Assembly (NCBI GenBank): GCA_948146395.1
Contig: OX411555.1
Location: forward strand, 43,447,225 to 43,511,224
From: Fragum whitleyi
Taxonomy: Eukaryota; Mollusca; Bivalvia; Cardiida; Cardiidae
Length of the DNA stretch: 64,000 bases
Direction: 5' to 3'
The notes under the pieces were generated by a model that saw only the letters and a list, made by a program, of their open reading frames with translations, had not been told where the DNA came from and searched no databases. Position numbers and translations under genes: made by a program. Shown piece by piece: positions 1-12,732 of this stretch; the first letter of the stretch is position 1, and every line of letters starts with the position of its first letter.

Positions 1-602
1 GAGTCGGCAAGTTTCAGACCTTTTGCTTTAGTCAGATTTCATAATCTAAAGATTTTCATAATCTTCTTCACTTAACTTGTAAGTTACCATCAGTGATCGT
101 ATTGAGCAAGATCAGATCCATTTTCAGAAAGGTGTTGTTGACACAAGCGATTGTTTAATTATTCGAATCTTCGTCATATACATGTAGCTTATTATAATCT
201 AAACGACAAAAGGGTTATGAAACAATCAAATGTTATCCTTGAAAAATTATTGATTGAAGCTCACTATATTTCGAGTATATATATCCGAGTTCGGGTGGAA
301 AAGATTTTGTGACCTGAAAATCTTGTTTAAACTTTTGATTTTCTACACGATCCTTTTATGCGAAAAGTCACGTTTTTATGACGTCATTTACGAAACTATT
401 CTAATTTACACTTTCGCTTGTTTCAAGTACAAGGTGACTATTTTCAAATAAAAATCACAAATGACTAAGCTCCAAAAGTATTTGTTTTGTAATTTAAAAT
501 TAACGATGACTTGCCCTAGGCGTTTACGTGTAAAGAAATACACGGATACACAGATCTATGTGACAGATGGCTATAGTAAGGATTTAATCTGTGTATCTGA
601 TA

Positions 603-1038
603 CAGTTAATAACTTCTCGAAATTGACATTCGTCTCAATAAAAACCATTCTAAATCACTCATTCGGCGCCCCGTTCATTCATTCCAAACACTCACTCATA
701 CCATTCAAAAACGCTCAAACATATTGAAAAATGAGGATTCAACAATGTTATTCAAAATAAAGTTGGTTCGAGAAATATCGCGATTTAATTGAAATAATTC
801 AATTTTTAAGCGTCTAATAGGTTCTTGGAGAAATAGGAAGCTATCTATAGAACTTGTATGCATATTTTATTAAATGGAGGTAATAAAAATCGATAATTTG
901 TTCATCCTGAACAAAATTTGCAATATAGGATTACCTCCCATTTAATTCACTCAAATCTCGCTCCACACACTCATTCAATTTCATTCCTAAATCATTCCAA
1001 AATCATTCACTTGTCAATTTCATGATGTTGTTAACTGC
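603..1038. repeat. MITE family 1, copy 1
   Basis: About 430 bp, bounded by a left end like CAGTTAATAAC...GAAATTGAC and a right end like GTCAATTTCA...GTTAACTG. The centre is a palindrome with a GGAGGTAAT arm, an ATTTTGTTCA/TGAACAAAAT core and an ATTACCTCC arm. The same plan recurs many times in this window. No coding capacity, so a non-autonomous DNA transposon is inferred. Confidence 0.75.
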
Positions 1039-1149
1039 AGTATGTGTGGTCCGTCTAGCAAATATGTACCATCAATAAAGTCCGATGAGCGTTTATTCGT
1101 AACAGAAATTTGACAAAGCAGATGTTAACTAGATTTCACATTTGACAAG

Positions 1150-1443
1150 AAAAAATCCCTTAACGCGGATGGGACCGTCTGGAAACTCCAAAAGATAAAT
1201 ATTTGAAAAAGAAATTGGTTCTAGTACAGGTAAACCAGGGATAGCTTTTCAAAAAATATTTCACAGAAGCGGTTGATTGATCATTCTAGACTCAGAAATC
1301 AGTAAAGTGTGAAAGGTTTCGGTGCTAATAAGTCTGCGCAGTCCGCTCACTCTGACCAGGGTCGACACTTTACGCACAACACAGAGGGTAGTTTTCTCCT
1401 GACAGGGCGCGTTATTAGATATTAATGATTTTTCTGAAACCAT
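1150..1443. repeat. Copy of the GTGACCCGTCACGCG repeat family (inverted, diverged)
   Basis: This stretch contains an inverted, diverged version of the repeat at 3509-3752 and 6124-6370. It shares the AAACCAGGG, TCTAGACTCAGAA and GTCGACACTTTACGCAC blocks, which recur in opposite orientation in those copies. No coding potential is evident. Confidence 0.45.
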
Positions 1444-1890
1444 AAAATTTGGTTAATGTTATTTCTTTAATGCTTTTCGGTAGATTATCCAGAAATAACG
1501 GTGGATTATGATTTGATAAACTCACCGCATAACCAGTGAAATTATCCAAAAACTGATACCCCGCTCTCGTTCAATTCATTTGACGTTATCTAAGCGGAGC
1601 ATTATTAGTAACGTCATCACGAATGTTCATAAATGAGTCTGATTAGGTTCTTTAGTTTCATACTTTCATGAAAAGAACAAATTATCTCATCATACCTAAC
1701 AAAAACTATAATCATGATGCAAAGATGTAGATATTTTTCTTTAATAAAACATATTTCAAATGGGACTACTTTTTGCAGAAACTTACAAAGTTCTTTCTTG
1801 TTCTAAAAACATTTTTATTGAAAAATATTATCAATTTTCAAATTATCAGAATCAATACATGAACTTTGATGGAACCGAGTAATTAAATTA

Positions 1891-2325
1891 CAGTAACTTA
1901 GTTACATCGTGGAATTGACATTCATCTCAATCAAGATCATTCTTAGCAGCTCAATTTAGTCATTCAAAACACTCACTCAAACCAATCAAAAACGCTCAAA
2001 AATGACCTAAAATAAAAAAGATCAATAACTACATTCAAGATAAATATGGTATGGAGGGAAATCGTGATTTCACCGAATTAATTGAAATTGTAAGCGTCTG
2101 GTTGGTTCTTGGAAAAATATGAAGCTATACATAGCACGTTTATGCATTTGTTATTAAAGGGAGGTAATAAATATCTCCAATTTTGTTCATCTTGAACAAA
2201 ATTAGCGGTATTAGATTACCTCCCGTAATTTCACTTAAAACTCACTCAGCGTACTCATTCAATTTCATTCGGAAATCATTTCAAAATAATCCAACTTGTC
2301 AATTTCACGATAATGTTAACCGTTA
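1891..2325. repeat. MITE family 1, copy 2
   Basis: Same orientation and structure as copy 1. It has GGAATTGACATTCATCTC at the left, the GGGAGGTAATA / GATTACCTCCC palindromic core, and CAATTTCACGATAATGTTAAC at the right. Confidence 0.75.
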
Positions 2326-3508
2326 GAGTAAGAACAACCATACAGGCCTGTAGTATTTTGAAATCCTGCAAAGAGATAGTAAAATGCACTTTAAAACTCT
2401 AAAACCGCGTTGAAATAACATAAAAATCATGCAAAACTACAGGCAAATCACTGTTTAACACTTAAAACAGCTCTATCTGTGAGGGACTACATTTTCTTTA
2501 AGAACTACTTTTACCATACGATGACCCAAGGAAGTAGTTCTCACTGGGGTCCCTACTGTTCAAGTTCAATACTTCCAAAACGTTGAGGACCCATTACAGG
2601 TCCACTACCTTAAGTTTTTACGTGCAAATGTTAAATATCAGTTATAGCTCTATTACTACTTAAGCTTATACACTTATACTTAAGCACATACTTCTGTGAC
2701 CATAATATCAGCATCTAGACAACGATTCTTTTTTCTAGACTTCCATTTAATGGAATTTTCCAATGTCGATATTGCTTTGCTGTTACTATCCAGCACATGG
2801 GATAGTCTAGCCTCGCTGTACTCCGACAGCTCTTGTTAGGTAATTTGGATTCTGGTGGTACTTCGGTTATTTAATACGCTTGAAGAATAACACATTTTGC
2901 ACTTATTTTGACTTCCTCAAAAATTTGTATGTTAACCCTTTGCTGTTTAATCCCTGCTTTTTACGTGCCTGTGACAAGCAATTTCTTCTTTTTCCTCACT
3001 TTTTTCTACCCTACTGAATGGTTATTTTTCAAATTAATCCACTTTAAATTTTCGTCTGCAAAACCTTTGAATTTGGACAGGTCCAAAATTTTGTAAAACA
3101 GGAAAGGGTTAACTAAAGCCAGCAAAAAGACGCTTTGCTACCTAAAGACGTCCACCAAAAACTGATAATTCCTTTGGTGGATAAATGCACAAACATTAGA
3201 AAGTAGAAAAAATTGTTATCAACCTTTCGTTTCGGAGCTTTTTCAAAAGACCCGGAAGAAGTGCATACATGTATTGGATTACGCTTTATTTGACAAAGTG
3301 TTCATGACAAACCACAAAAAAATATAAAATCTTCTCGCTTCTTGTAATTTTAAGTAAGAATTAAGAGACGACATGATTACATAATATATGAATTATTTCC
3401 ATTGTAGTATGGAGCAAAAATCATAAGCTCGAAAGAAATACGAAAAATAATTTTATACATGCATAGAATGTAGTGTGGAGAGAATTTTATATTCATACAT
3501 AAATAAAT

Positions 3509-3752
3509 GTGACCCGTCACGCGAAAAGGGACGCTGGGTAGTGCGTAAGATGTCGACCCTAGTCAAACTGCGCGGTATGCGCAGACTGACTAGGGTCGAA
3601 ACTTTTCGCACTTTTCTGAATCTAGCATAATCAATTTACCTTCCTGTGAAAGAATAGCGACCTCTGGTTTGCCTGTTCCAGAACCAATCTCATTTCAAGT
3701 AATAGTTTACAGAGTTACCAGATGGGCCCTTTTCGCTTGAGGGATCACGAAT
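3509..3752. repeat. Palindromic repeat, GTGACCCGTCACGCG family
   Basis: Starts GTGACCCGTCACGCGAAAAG and ends with CCCTTTTCGCTTGAGGGATCAC, so the two ends are imperfect inverted repeats. The interior contains a hairpin around GTCGACCCTAGTCA / TGACTAGGGTCGA. Partial or full copies lie at 5681-5722, 5950-6120 and 6124-6370. It looks like a short non-coding DNA transposon. Confidence 0.6.
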
Positions 3753-4317
3753 TAAAACATACCTATGTACAGTGTTTAACATTTCGTTTCGAAATGTGTC
3801 CCAAAATCTTGTTTTCAAACGTTTGTAATTTACACCCCGATGTTAACGTGCAGGGTGGGAATCATTTTTTGTAATGTTTCGCGAACGTTTTTAAGATGAA
3901 CTCGAAGTCTTCATCATCAAGGCGGGTAATTCTAAAAACGATTTTTTAAGAATTCTGACTGACTATTATTTTTTTTAATTCCTGACAAAAAGCGCCAACA
4001 TTATTAACGGGTTCAAATACTGTTAAATTCTGCAATGCGAGAAGGTTCCTTTTCTGGTGACGTCTCACATTTACAAATGGATCCATTTAAATGTCGTCAG
4101 GTTTGCAGACATAATTAAATGGAATGAATCAAATCACGTGTATGCATAATTAATTGTACTTGTATAAATGAACGTCGGTTTATTCAACTTATACTTGTGA
4201 CTTTTCATACTGAAATTGACCCCCTCCAAACAGGCTTTGGTCACTTGAATTACTTTTGGTTCCCTTACCTTCTAAAAATCTGTAACTACATATGTGAAAA
4301 AAAAAACACAAAACATG

Positions 4318-4440
4318 TGGGCCCGATTGCATAACAAATGTTAAGTGGTTAACTCGGGGTTAACCGTTATATACATACGGTTAACCCCGATTTTACCCCT
4401 AAACTGGAATAATTCAACCGGGCCGTGCTGTGCATAACGC
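4318..4440. repeat. Inverted-repeat element
   Basis: Sequence beginning GGGCCCGATTGCATAAC contains GGTTAACTCGGGGTTAACCG followed by CGGTTAACCCCGATTTTACC and ends near CCGGGCCGTGCTGTGCATAAC. The arms can form a long hairpin. No coding capacity. Confidence 0.5.
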
Positions 4441-4618
4441 TAAGACTACATATATGTGTAGGCTATTTTTTGCCCACACATGCCAAGAAAAACAACAACA
4501 ACAAATTTTTCTGGTTTGGAATAACAAAGGTTCAAACAAAAGGTTTATTCTGATAGATTCCTACTTTGCTTATGGTTAGAGCAAAATACTATGTTGACTT
4601 GAGTAACTAGAGTAATGA

Positions 4619-4788
<170 letters not shown>

Positions 4789-5680
4789 AACGTACACAAA
4801 CGTTTGGGAAATTGAGAAATTGTAACCTGCTTTAAAGGTGAAGTTGGGGAACAATTTTTTAAATTTATTGCAAACGTTTTCATCTTGAACGCAGGGCTGG
4901 TTTACGAAAACATTTGACTGCCATTTATAAAAGAAACAATGCCTTTTATGGCCGGTTAAATGGAAAATTTTCAAGCCGATAGGATTCGTAAAGGCCGCTT
5001 TAAACTTAAACTTTATCAGAAAACATCAATTACCGTAAAAGGATCTAATTAATTCATTAACCACACAATTTCTCATATCACGACAATTGAATTAACAAAT
5101 AGGAAACAGTCAATTACGTGACAGGCAACGTATCTACATGAATTATAGCTTCATTTTTTTATGTCTGCATGTCTCAGAGCTACAGATAGAGGGGGTATTT
5201 TGTATTTAAGATCAAAATCTTTCAAAATCAATAATATAATCCCTTTGTTGTTGCTCTCATTGGAATCATGGGTCATGAATCATGGGTTTCATTGAGAAAT
5301 AAAAAGTCAAGCTTTACCCCTTCTAGTCTTGACCTCTTTATGCATAATCTCAAACTTAGAAACAAGCAATAGCCTGTATAGTATTGAAGGTAAAGTAAAG
5401 TCAAAATAAATTCATTTTAGTGAGTAGAAATTTTTTGGTCAGTCAATATATAATGGTTATAACATTTTTCCATTCTAAATTTCCTTTATATTTTGATACT
5501 CAAATTCAATTTTACAAGTTGACCTCCTATTGACACTGGTATTTATGACATCTGTGGTTAAGTATACAAAATGTATTGTCCGGCCCCTTTCAAACAGACT
5601 GCTACGTTACTTTACATGTATAAATCTACAATAAATCGACGAGATCTTTTTACGACCAGTATGATTAGTGAATTTCTTCT

Positions 5681-6120
5681 TAATGTGACCCGTCACGCGA
5701 AAGGGACAATCTTTGTTGTGCGTAGTAGGTTTATTCCAATTTGTTTTAGTTCGATTGCGACGAAAGCTTAAGCTTATATAATCGCTCTCGAACACTTTAT
5801 CCTGATGTTTTTACGTCCCTGAGAGAGAGGCAGTGGTTATAAATCCACAGCTACCCAATTTTACAGCTGGGTGAACCGGGGCTGGCTATTAAGTGTTTTG
5901 CCCATAAACACACCCCCGACAGTGGGGCCTATACCATGGACCTCCAGATCACGGATCGAGTGCATTTAATTGTGCGTAAAGTGCTGTCCCTATAGTCAGA
6001 CTGCGCGAATTGACCAGGATCGAAACTTTTCGCACTTTTCTCAATTCAGAATCATCAATCTATCTTTCTGTGGAAGACTTTTTGGAAAGAGACCTCTGTC
6101 CTTGTGCTTATCTTTTTCAT
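5681..6120. repeat. Interrupted copies of the GTGACCCGTCACGCG repeat
   Basis: The left end of the repeat appears at 5681-5722, followed by unrelated sequence. The middle and right parts, with the GACCAGGATCGAAACTTTTCGCAC block, appear at about 5950-6120. This reads as a copy broken by an insertion, or as two partial copies. Confidence 0.45.
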
Positions 6121-6123
6121 ATA

Positions 6124-6370
6124 TGTGACCCGTCACGCGAAAAGGGACCATCTGAGAAGTGCGTAAAGTGCCGTCCCTTGTCAGCCTGCGCGGACTGCCC
6201 AGACGGAATGCGGTCGAAACTTTACGCACATTACTAATTTTCTGAATCTAGAACTATCAATCTACCTTTCTGTGAAAGACCTTTTGAAATGCGACCTCTG
6301 GTTGACTTGAACTGGAAGCAATCTTGTTTCATATATTGATTTAACAGTTCCCAAATGGCCCCTTTCAAAT
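6124..6370. repeat. GTGACCCGTCACGCG repeat, further copy
   Basis: Begins GTGACCCGTCACGCGAAAAG and continues through TCGAAACTTTACGCAC and the CAATCTACCTTTCTGTGAAAG block to about ATGGCCCCTTTC. It closely matches the copy at 3509-3752. Confidence 0.55.
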
Positions 6371-6410
6371 GTATAGCATCAAGAGTTGTTTTTTTTATTT
6401 TAGTAGACCT

Positions 6411-6555
6411 GTAATAGTTCCGCAACAGTTCGTAACACATGATCTTTCACAATGTTGACCGAGGTTTCCTAATGGAAATCATTAGGAAGCCTTGGTTAAC
6501 ACTGTTAAAATTCATTAAAACCAAAACGTTACGGAACTTTTGCAGAACCTTACTT
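6411..6555. repeat. Short palindromic MITE (family 3), copy 1
   Basis: Arms GTAATAGTTCCGCAACAG and ACGGAACTTTTGCAG frame a centre with AACCGAGGTTTCC... and its near inverse TGGAAATCATTAGGAAGCC. Related copies occur at 38876-39025, 51252-51405 and 60215-60335. Non-coding. Confidence 0.55.
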
Positions 6556-6805
6556 TGGGCGAGTTATGAATGCTCACGGTACGTGCAAGTGTCCTTGATT
6601 TTAATCATATAAATGAATCAGTTCAATATGACTATAGCGAGAAGATGTTCCTCAATTCGATTTCATGCTACTGCCTAACTCGAGGGCTTGGCTTGATCTG
6701 ATAAATGTCTACACTGTTTGTTACCACCCTTATATGTTGTATTAATTGACCAATTTCAATTTCGTACGTTGCATATTCTGCTCAAGTGAATATGATATGA
6801 ATTTA

Positions 6806-7214
6806 CAGCTAACAATATCGTGAATTTGACGAGGTAAATGATTTTGGAACGATTTTCGAATTAAATTGAATTGGTGCGATGAATGAAACTAAAGGGAGAT
6901 CCAATATTTATTTGTTAATGAATATTTTTAATAATTGTTTATTACCTCCCTTTTATAAAATAAGCATATAAATTCTATTATTAGCTTCCATCCTCTCCAA
7001 GAACCAATAAGACACTAGTAATTTCGACGAGATCAGTGAAATCGTGATTTTTCTCCAGCTTTATTTCATTTGAATGAAGTTGGTGATCTTAGTAAATTTG
7101 GAGTGTTTTTGAATGGTTCGAGTGAATGCATGGAATGGATGGTTGGAGCGCTGAGCGAATGATTTTGAATGGATTTCGTCGCAATGGGTGTCAATTTCAC
7201 AATCTAATTAACCG
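6806..7214. repeat. MITE family 1, copy 3 (inverted)
   Basis: Opposite orientation to copies 1 and 2. Left end CAGCTAACAATATCGTGAATT, palindromic core with AATAATTGTTTATTACCTCCC, right end GTCAATTTCACAATCTAATTAACC. Confidence 0.7.
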
Positions 7215-7628
7215 TACCACAGATTATTGTTTACGATAAGTAGGCCAAATAAAGCAATGTCATATTAGCAAATCGACTGATTTTAGTGCAAAATTTTTTG
7301 CCATTGAAAGCTGATGCGTTATTTTTGTTGTTCAGCATATCTTTTTTAATGTCAAAGGACCTAAGCATGTTATCCACTGGGGTCATTTTTTCCTCCACAA
7401 AAACTAAATATTTTGAGAATATTAACGCAATTCAACGCTTTTTCATAGAGCGCTTTCTATTTGCAAGGTATATCCATTTATAGGAAGTGTAGGCTAGCGA
7501 TGCCTGAAGGGAGATGTCAGCGCATCTCACTAACACACTTATACATGTTACAGGTATAACACTGCTTTATAAGTAATCGATAAGATTGTTTACTATACCT
7601 GGAAAATGTATCAAGCTTGGATTTGAAC

Positions 7629-7697
7629 ATGGCGGCCAGATCGGCCGTGAGCATTTGGATTAAGTATGGATTGTTCTCACTAAATTTTCTTTTATTT
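7629..7697 (+). CDS. Tetraspanin gene A, exon 1 (start codon, first part of TM1)
   Basis: Codes for the first 23 residues of a TspanC8-like tetraspanin. The ATG is followed by a short cytoplasmic tail and a KYGLFSLNFLLF segment, the usual KY-x-LF-x-x-NF start of TM1. A GTAAGT donor follows directly after a complete codon (phase 0). The next exon in the gene (13188) begins in phase 0 and completes TM1, which supports the join. Gene A's seven coding exons give a protein of about 295 residues, normal for tetraspanins. Gene B has a matching 23-codon first exon at 43290. I saw no in-frame upstream ATG that would fit better with the family. Confidence 0.8.
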
Positions 7698-8827
7698 GTA
7701 AGTATTACATTAATCTGTAATTTTAACAAAAGACGTCGCATTAAAATGACGTTCGATTGTTTAGGAAACAACACCTCTCTCTATCATGCAATTATCGTTG
7801 AAATTATTGTTCTATTTAACCAGGAACGTTCAAAGGGTCCGTGATTTAACCCATGACATACTGAACCCGGAATATTCATGCTTTGGCTTGGGGTAGAGAT
7901 AAAGACCAGTCTTCACATATATGCAGTCTGATCTTCCTTTTACTACCAGCATCTTTCTTTTTACATATTTAATGCTATAGTTACGAAGTTAAGGTCTCCC
8001 AACGATGATATACATGCACAAGTAAGAATGCTTAAACAGTGAAAACCTGATCAGAACCTTAACTCGTAAGTGGAGAGTGTGTAAGTGAGTATTTTTTTTT
8101 CATCAAAATTATCATTGCAAAAAGAAAATCATATTATAATAAAAAATACGCTGCCCGTGGTCAAGTTAAGAGGCACATGCAATAAAGGGCATGGCACATT
8201 GTGTTGAAACTGAAAAGATATACCTAATGCACTGGTATTCGGGAAAAAACCCTAAAACTTGTAGGCGTCTATCAAACAGAGGTATATCGTAGGAACCATA
8301 TCGTAGAAAGAAACAGAATAAAATTGTTGATGTCTAATTCATAAGAACTAATGTATGTACGACTTTATTTTTTAGAATTTAATCCATTGTTAATTTCTAT
8401 ATGATTCCCTTTGATTATCTATTTTGTTAACCAAACCTTACAAAAAATGGCATGAAGAAATTTTACCAGCAAAAAGTTGTAATTGCCTATTAACATATAG
8501 ACAATTACATTTGTTTCACAATGGACCATCCGTGTCTACCGCTTTTGCTAGGAAAGATAGGGCGTGGCAGTAGTGTTGGTTGTTTGTAGAAATAAACTCG
8601 TGATATAGTAAACTTGATGACTAACGACGCTACAATTGTCGTCATAGCAACGGTTTTGATATATATAAATGTACAATAAATATTAGCAATGTAATTAGAT
8701 ATGAATGAATTGTCATATATACACCAGCCGTAGTTAATCTTGGTCATAAGAAAATGTGTATACATATTCAGTTTTGTTTAAATATGGTCTTACGCATGAA
8801 ATGCCATTAACGTTTTAAATCATTCTG

Positions 8828-8945
8828 CAGTCATTTTGCAGTGGCTGGAGTGCCAAACAATTGATTCCTTGTATTTCTTATACCAGTACTACAATTGCAT
8901 TTTTTTCTAACCATTCAGCTGCTATCCCGCATATGCCTACGATTT
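8828..8945 (-). repeat. SINE fragment
   Basis: Reverse-oriented, decayed piece of the tRNA-derived SINE body: GGCTGGAGTGCC, CTTATACCAGTACTAC and CAGCTGCTATCC blocks match fuller copies such as 10569-10838. The tRNA head is missing. Confidence 0.5.
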
Positions 8946-9002
8946 TTTGCTTCTTAACGGTTGACAAATGCCCAATGTTTCGAACCTATCTGTATGTTCA
9001 GT

Positions 9003-9175
9003 TAAGAAATTCGTGAAATTGACCAGTAGCTTGATTTTGGATTAATTTGAGATGCATTTGACTGAGTTTGGCGAGAAATCTTTGAATGAAAATTAATTGG
9101 ATAAACTAGTAGTTTTATTAATTTCGTTCATTTGAACAAAATTAGTTATTTTACAACATCCCCTCCCCATTCTAC
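9003..9175. repeat. MITE family 1, truncated copy
   Basis: Begins GTGAAATTGACCAG and runs to the central TTTCGTTCATTTGAACAAAATTAG region, then stops before the second half. A decayed half-element. Confidence 0.5.
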
Positions 9176-9496
9176 AGCGAAAAACTAATTTCTAGTGTAT
9201 GAAAAACGTTTATTTATTACTTTTAGGTGGATTATCGAGAAACAACGGTAGATAATCATTTGATAATTTCAACGTCAAACCAGTGTAATAACTAAAGAAT
9301 TACATCATACTCTGCTTGCACTCATTACACCCTTCTGAATGTTATCCGAGCGGTGCCAACTGAATAAATGACGTCATGACGTTTCATAGCAATCACGTGC
9401 AAAATAACGCGCTGCAAGAAAAGTTATTGCAAAATTTCCACATTTTGTCTCATTTTTGCATTAAATAAATAGAATAATCGTTTGTTTTCGAACAAG

Positions 9497-9590
9497 GTCG
9501 ATTGATATTTCATTTCGTTAACAATAAAAGCTATATTTTCACTCATGAAAATATAGCTTTTGTTGACAACTCGATGAAATATAAATCGAT
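9497..9590. repeat. Strong hairpin
   Basis: Near-perfect inverted repeat: GGTCGATTGATATTTCAT... on the left pairs with ...ATGAAATATAAATCGATC on the right, and AAAAGCTATATTTTC pairs with GAAAATATAGCTTTT across a very short loop. Long enough to extrude or to be a small palindromic transposon. Confidence 0.65.
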
Positions 9591-9749
9591 CTTACACCGT
9601 ATGCTTTTTCAAAGCACATTCAAACCCTTTCAAACACACCACAGGCTTTAAAAATCATAAAAAAATCGTTTTTAATCGAATTGTGGGTGTGTTTTTACCG
9701 AATTAGAGCATTCTTGAAAGATTTACGGATCGTTATGTATGATTTCTGT

Positions 9750-9842
9750 GAATGTAATAGGACAATAAACGAAGCGCTGGGCGAGCGATCTAGAATGGTA
9801 TTGAATTGGATATGTGTCAATTTCGTTATGTTATTGACTGTA
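9750..9842. repeat. MITE family 1, end fragment (inverted)
   Basis: GAAGCGCTGGGCGAGCGATCTAG through GTGTCAATTTCGTTATGTTATTGACTG is the right end of an inverted copy; the rest is absent. Confidence 0.5.
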
Positions 9843-10067
9843 TCGAAGTTATACATAGAAGTCGCTCTTTTCCTCCTGCGATACTCTTCACGAAAAAATC
9901 CCCACATTGACATAAAAATACCTTTCACAAAGAGGCACATGTAATGGTTATGAAAAAACGTAAGGTCCAAGTATAGGTAAGCCTTTTACCTACTTAGCTA
10001 CATTTACGTATTCGAGAAGATCTTATCGATTCGATACCCCTTGACTCGTGAAGATGCAAACCCACTG

Positions 10068-10388
10068 AAAAAGAAAGAATCAACAGCGTCATTCAAAATG
10101 AATAAAGCTACATGTATATAAAAATCGCGATTTCACTTAGATATTTCAAATTGTATGCGTTTGATAGGTAATTAAAGAAACACGAAGCTTTTAAAAGAAC
10201 TTTTATGAATATTTTATTAGAAGGGTGTAATTAATATAGATGATTTTGTTTATCCTGAACAAAATTATCGAAATTTGATTACCTCCCATTAAATTAAATC
10301 ACAACTCGCTCCACGCACTCATTCAATTTCATTCCAAAGTCATTCCAAATTCATTCACCATGTCAATTTCACGGTGTTTTTAACTGTA
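10068..10388. repeat. MITE family 1, 5'-truncated copy
   Basis: Starts within the element near CACTGAAAAAGAAAG. Contains the weakened palindromic core (TTTATCCTGAACAAAATTATCG) and ends GTCAATTTCACGGTGTTTTTAACTG. Confidence 0.6.
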
Positions 10389-10568
10389 ACCAGCATTATA
10401 GTTTGATCATGTAACAATACATGAACTAGAATGAAGTGATCACTTCAAACTTTGAAGTGATCTTTTCTCTCTAGTACATGTATAATTACATGTAAAACTT
10501 ATATCAGACAAACAATTTATATGAAGTGGCTTTAAAAGTTGCAGCTTAATAATGGTTGTCGTTAGATT

Positions 10569-10838
10569 TGCTTGTTTTGTTTGATTGGGGTTTAAAGCCG
10601 CTTTCATAATCATAATTATCGCGGCGGCTGGAGCACATAACAATTGATTTCTGGCATTTCTCACATCAGTACTACCATTGCACCCTTTCCTAGCCCCAAG
10701 CTGCTATCCAACAAAGGTTTACGATTATCGACCCATTGATGGGAGTCAAATAAAGAATGAGTGTCGTAGTTAAGGATCGAACCCGGGACCTTTCGATTGA
10801 CGGTCCGACGCTCTAACAACTGCGCTATGACGGCGGCT
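10569..10838 (-). repeat. tRNA-derived SINE, near full length
   Basis: On the minus strand it starts with a tRNA-like head: an A-box-like TAGCGCAGTTGTTAGAGCG and a B-box GGGTTCGATCC. A conserved body follows (TTTGACTCCCATCAATGGGT, GGATAGCAGCTTGGGGCTAG, CCAGCCGCCGCGATA) and an AAACAAAACAAG-type tail. Copies on both strands through the window identify it as a Pol III SINE. Confidence 0.75.
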
Positions 10839-11334
10839 ATTGTCGTTAGAACACGATAAATCTTATTTTCATACGTCACATATAAGGAATTGTTTGCCAG
10901 TCCATCAATCGGGACCATGAGTGATTGTGCCATAATCCATTTTTCGTCAAATGTATGTTAATTGATAACACATTATAAGACAAAGATAGCGTCATAGAAC
11001 ATTCGCCTGTAATCTGTTCGGCTGTTTGTCTGTTAGCCTATCCATTGTTTATTTCTCCTATAGATCCGGAAGACCATGGACTTTGCCTCATTTTAACTGA
11101 TTTCAATTGTGGATGTTGCCTTTTATAATTATTATTGAAATCTGTTACTGGATTCCTATTCCGACACTTCTGTCAAACTGTAATCGGTATGCCCATTTTT
11201 TGAGTACCTGCACCCTTTCTCTAGATACTAACATCGTATAATTGATAATTTTGGAATGATTTCGAAATGAAGTTGAACGAGCGAGAGGAGCGAGTTTTGA
11301 AAGAAAAGGGGGGGGGGTGTAATATGATATCGCT

Positions 11335-11690
11335 TATATCGAAATTTTCGATATCACATTTTATCTTATAACTATACAAATATTTGTGTGATAACATCCC
11401 AATTAATGTTTTTTATTGTATCACATAGTTATTTTAGAACAATAACGTAATGCGGTTATTTTCAGAAACTTGCATTTTTGTTAAAAAACATGTACGAAAA
11501 CAAGGCAAATAGAGGTTATAAGATAAATATAATACATACTAAGTGTATTGTATGAAAAATATCTAACTCAGTTGTGGGATTGATATTTGTCTCGGCAGAG
11601 CCTCGACAATGATCAATTCTCCAAACCTCGTTAGATATTTTTCTCATACAAAACACTAAGTACGTATTATATATACCCCTTTAACAAAAA
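11335..11690. repeat. Repeat family 2 (TATCTTATAAC ... GTCTCGGCAGAGCC), copy 1
   Basis: About 350 bp sharing TTTTATCTTATAACTATA, GTGTGATAACATC, TAATGCGGTTATTTT, AACTTGCATTTTTGTT and the small palindrome GTCTCGGCAGAGCCTCGACAA with copies at 47020-47405 and 55425-55745. It sits where the middle of a family-1 MITE should be (left half near 11230-11318, right half near 11770-11950), so it may be nested in it. Confidence 0.6.
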
Positions 11691-12107
11691 TACGTATTTT
11701 TTGTTTGTGAGCCTTTAACGAACCAACCATATTATTTTTAAACCACATCAACCAATAAAACGTAAAGATGATACAATCGTTTTGAAATAGGTTGCTGATG
11801 GGTTTGAACGGTTTTGAAGTGATTTCGAATGATCTCGGAGCGGGTTTGACCGATCTGAGTGAGTGTTTAGAATCATTAATGCAGTGCTGAGTGAATGATT
11901 TGGAATGGGTTTGATCGCAATGAGTGTCAATTTCACGATGTTTTTCCAGGAATGAGATTGTTTTCCTTTACAATGAGGCATCAACTGACAATCTTATCAC
12001 CCTGTATGAATACTAAGATGTAATTCATACCAATGTTAGAAGTTCGTTCTATTCATACCTCCATGAAAAATGTTCCCCTTAGTTTTTATAATAAGCAAAA
12101 ATTGACT

Positions 12108-12186
12108 GTTTGTTTAAATGGGGTTTTACGTCGCTCTCAACAATCTTTCAATTATATAGCGGCGACTGGAGCAACTTACTATTGAA
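12108..12186 (-). repeat. SINE 3'-end fragment
   Basis: GTTTGTTTAAATGGGGTTTTACG followed by a diverged GCGGCGACTGGAGC block. This matches the tail end of the SINE in reverse orientation. Confidence 0.5.
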
Positions 12187-12732
12187 CCGAAATTAAAAAA
12201 AAGAGTATGAATGTTTAAGATTGTTTTCTTTATAGTTGCTTGGAGTTATGAATAAATCTACGCGTTCAATCAACTTTTTTTTCTTTTCCATATGTTTTGC
12301 GAAGCAGGTTTGGCTCTGTAGCGTAGGAGTTATGGGCCTTGGACTTTGAACAGCTAGGCAACGTTGCCGTGGCCGCGGGGGTTCAAACCCCATTAGAGCC
12401 AGTAATGTAATTTCTCCATTATGGTTGAAAAAGCCAGTAGAGGCTTCCACCAATGAGAGATTTGAATAGAAGCCCGTGCGAGAGGTTCCCAATAATTTCA
12501 TATATGCACATAGCAAAAGCTCTTACCAGCCTGTGCATCCGCACAGACTGATCAGAGTCTTCACTCTGCATTTTGTAGTTAGACAAGGTCTCAAAGTACT
12601 TGTACACCATCAGGTAGCTTTATATTTACAGTAGTTGTCTGTCTACGCTTTTCAATGTTTGCATCTCCCGCACATTTCAAATTGCTTGAAATGTCACGCA
12701 CAGGCTCATATCATAACTGTAACTTAATATTT

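Noticed and set aside
10661..10933. A 90-codon minus-strand frame and similar frames at 39226, 44733 and 47486
   Set aside because: They cross SINE heads and bodies and share peptide phrases only because of the repeat.
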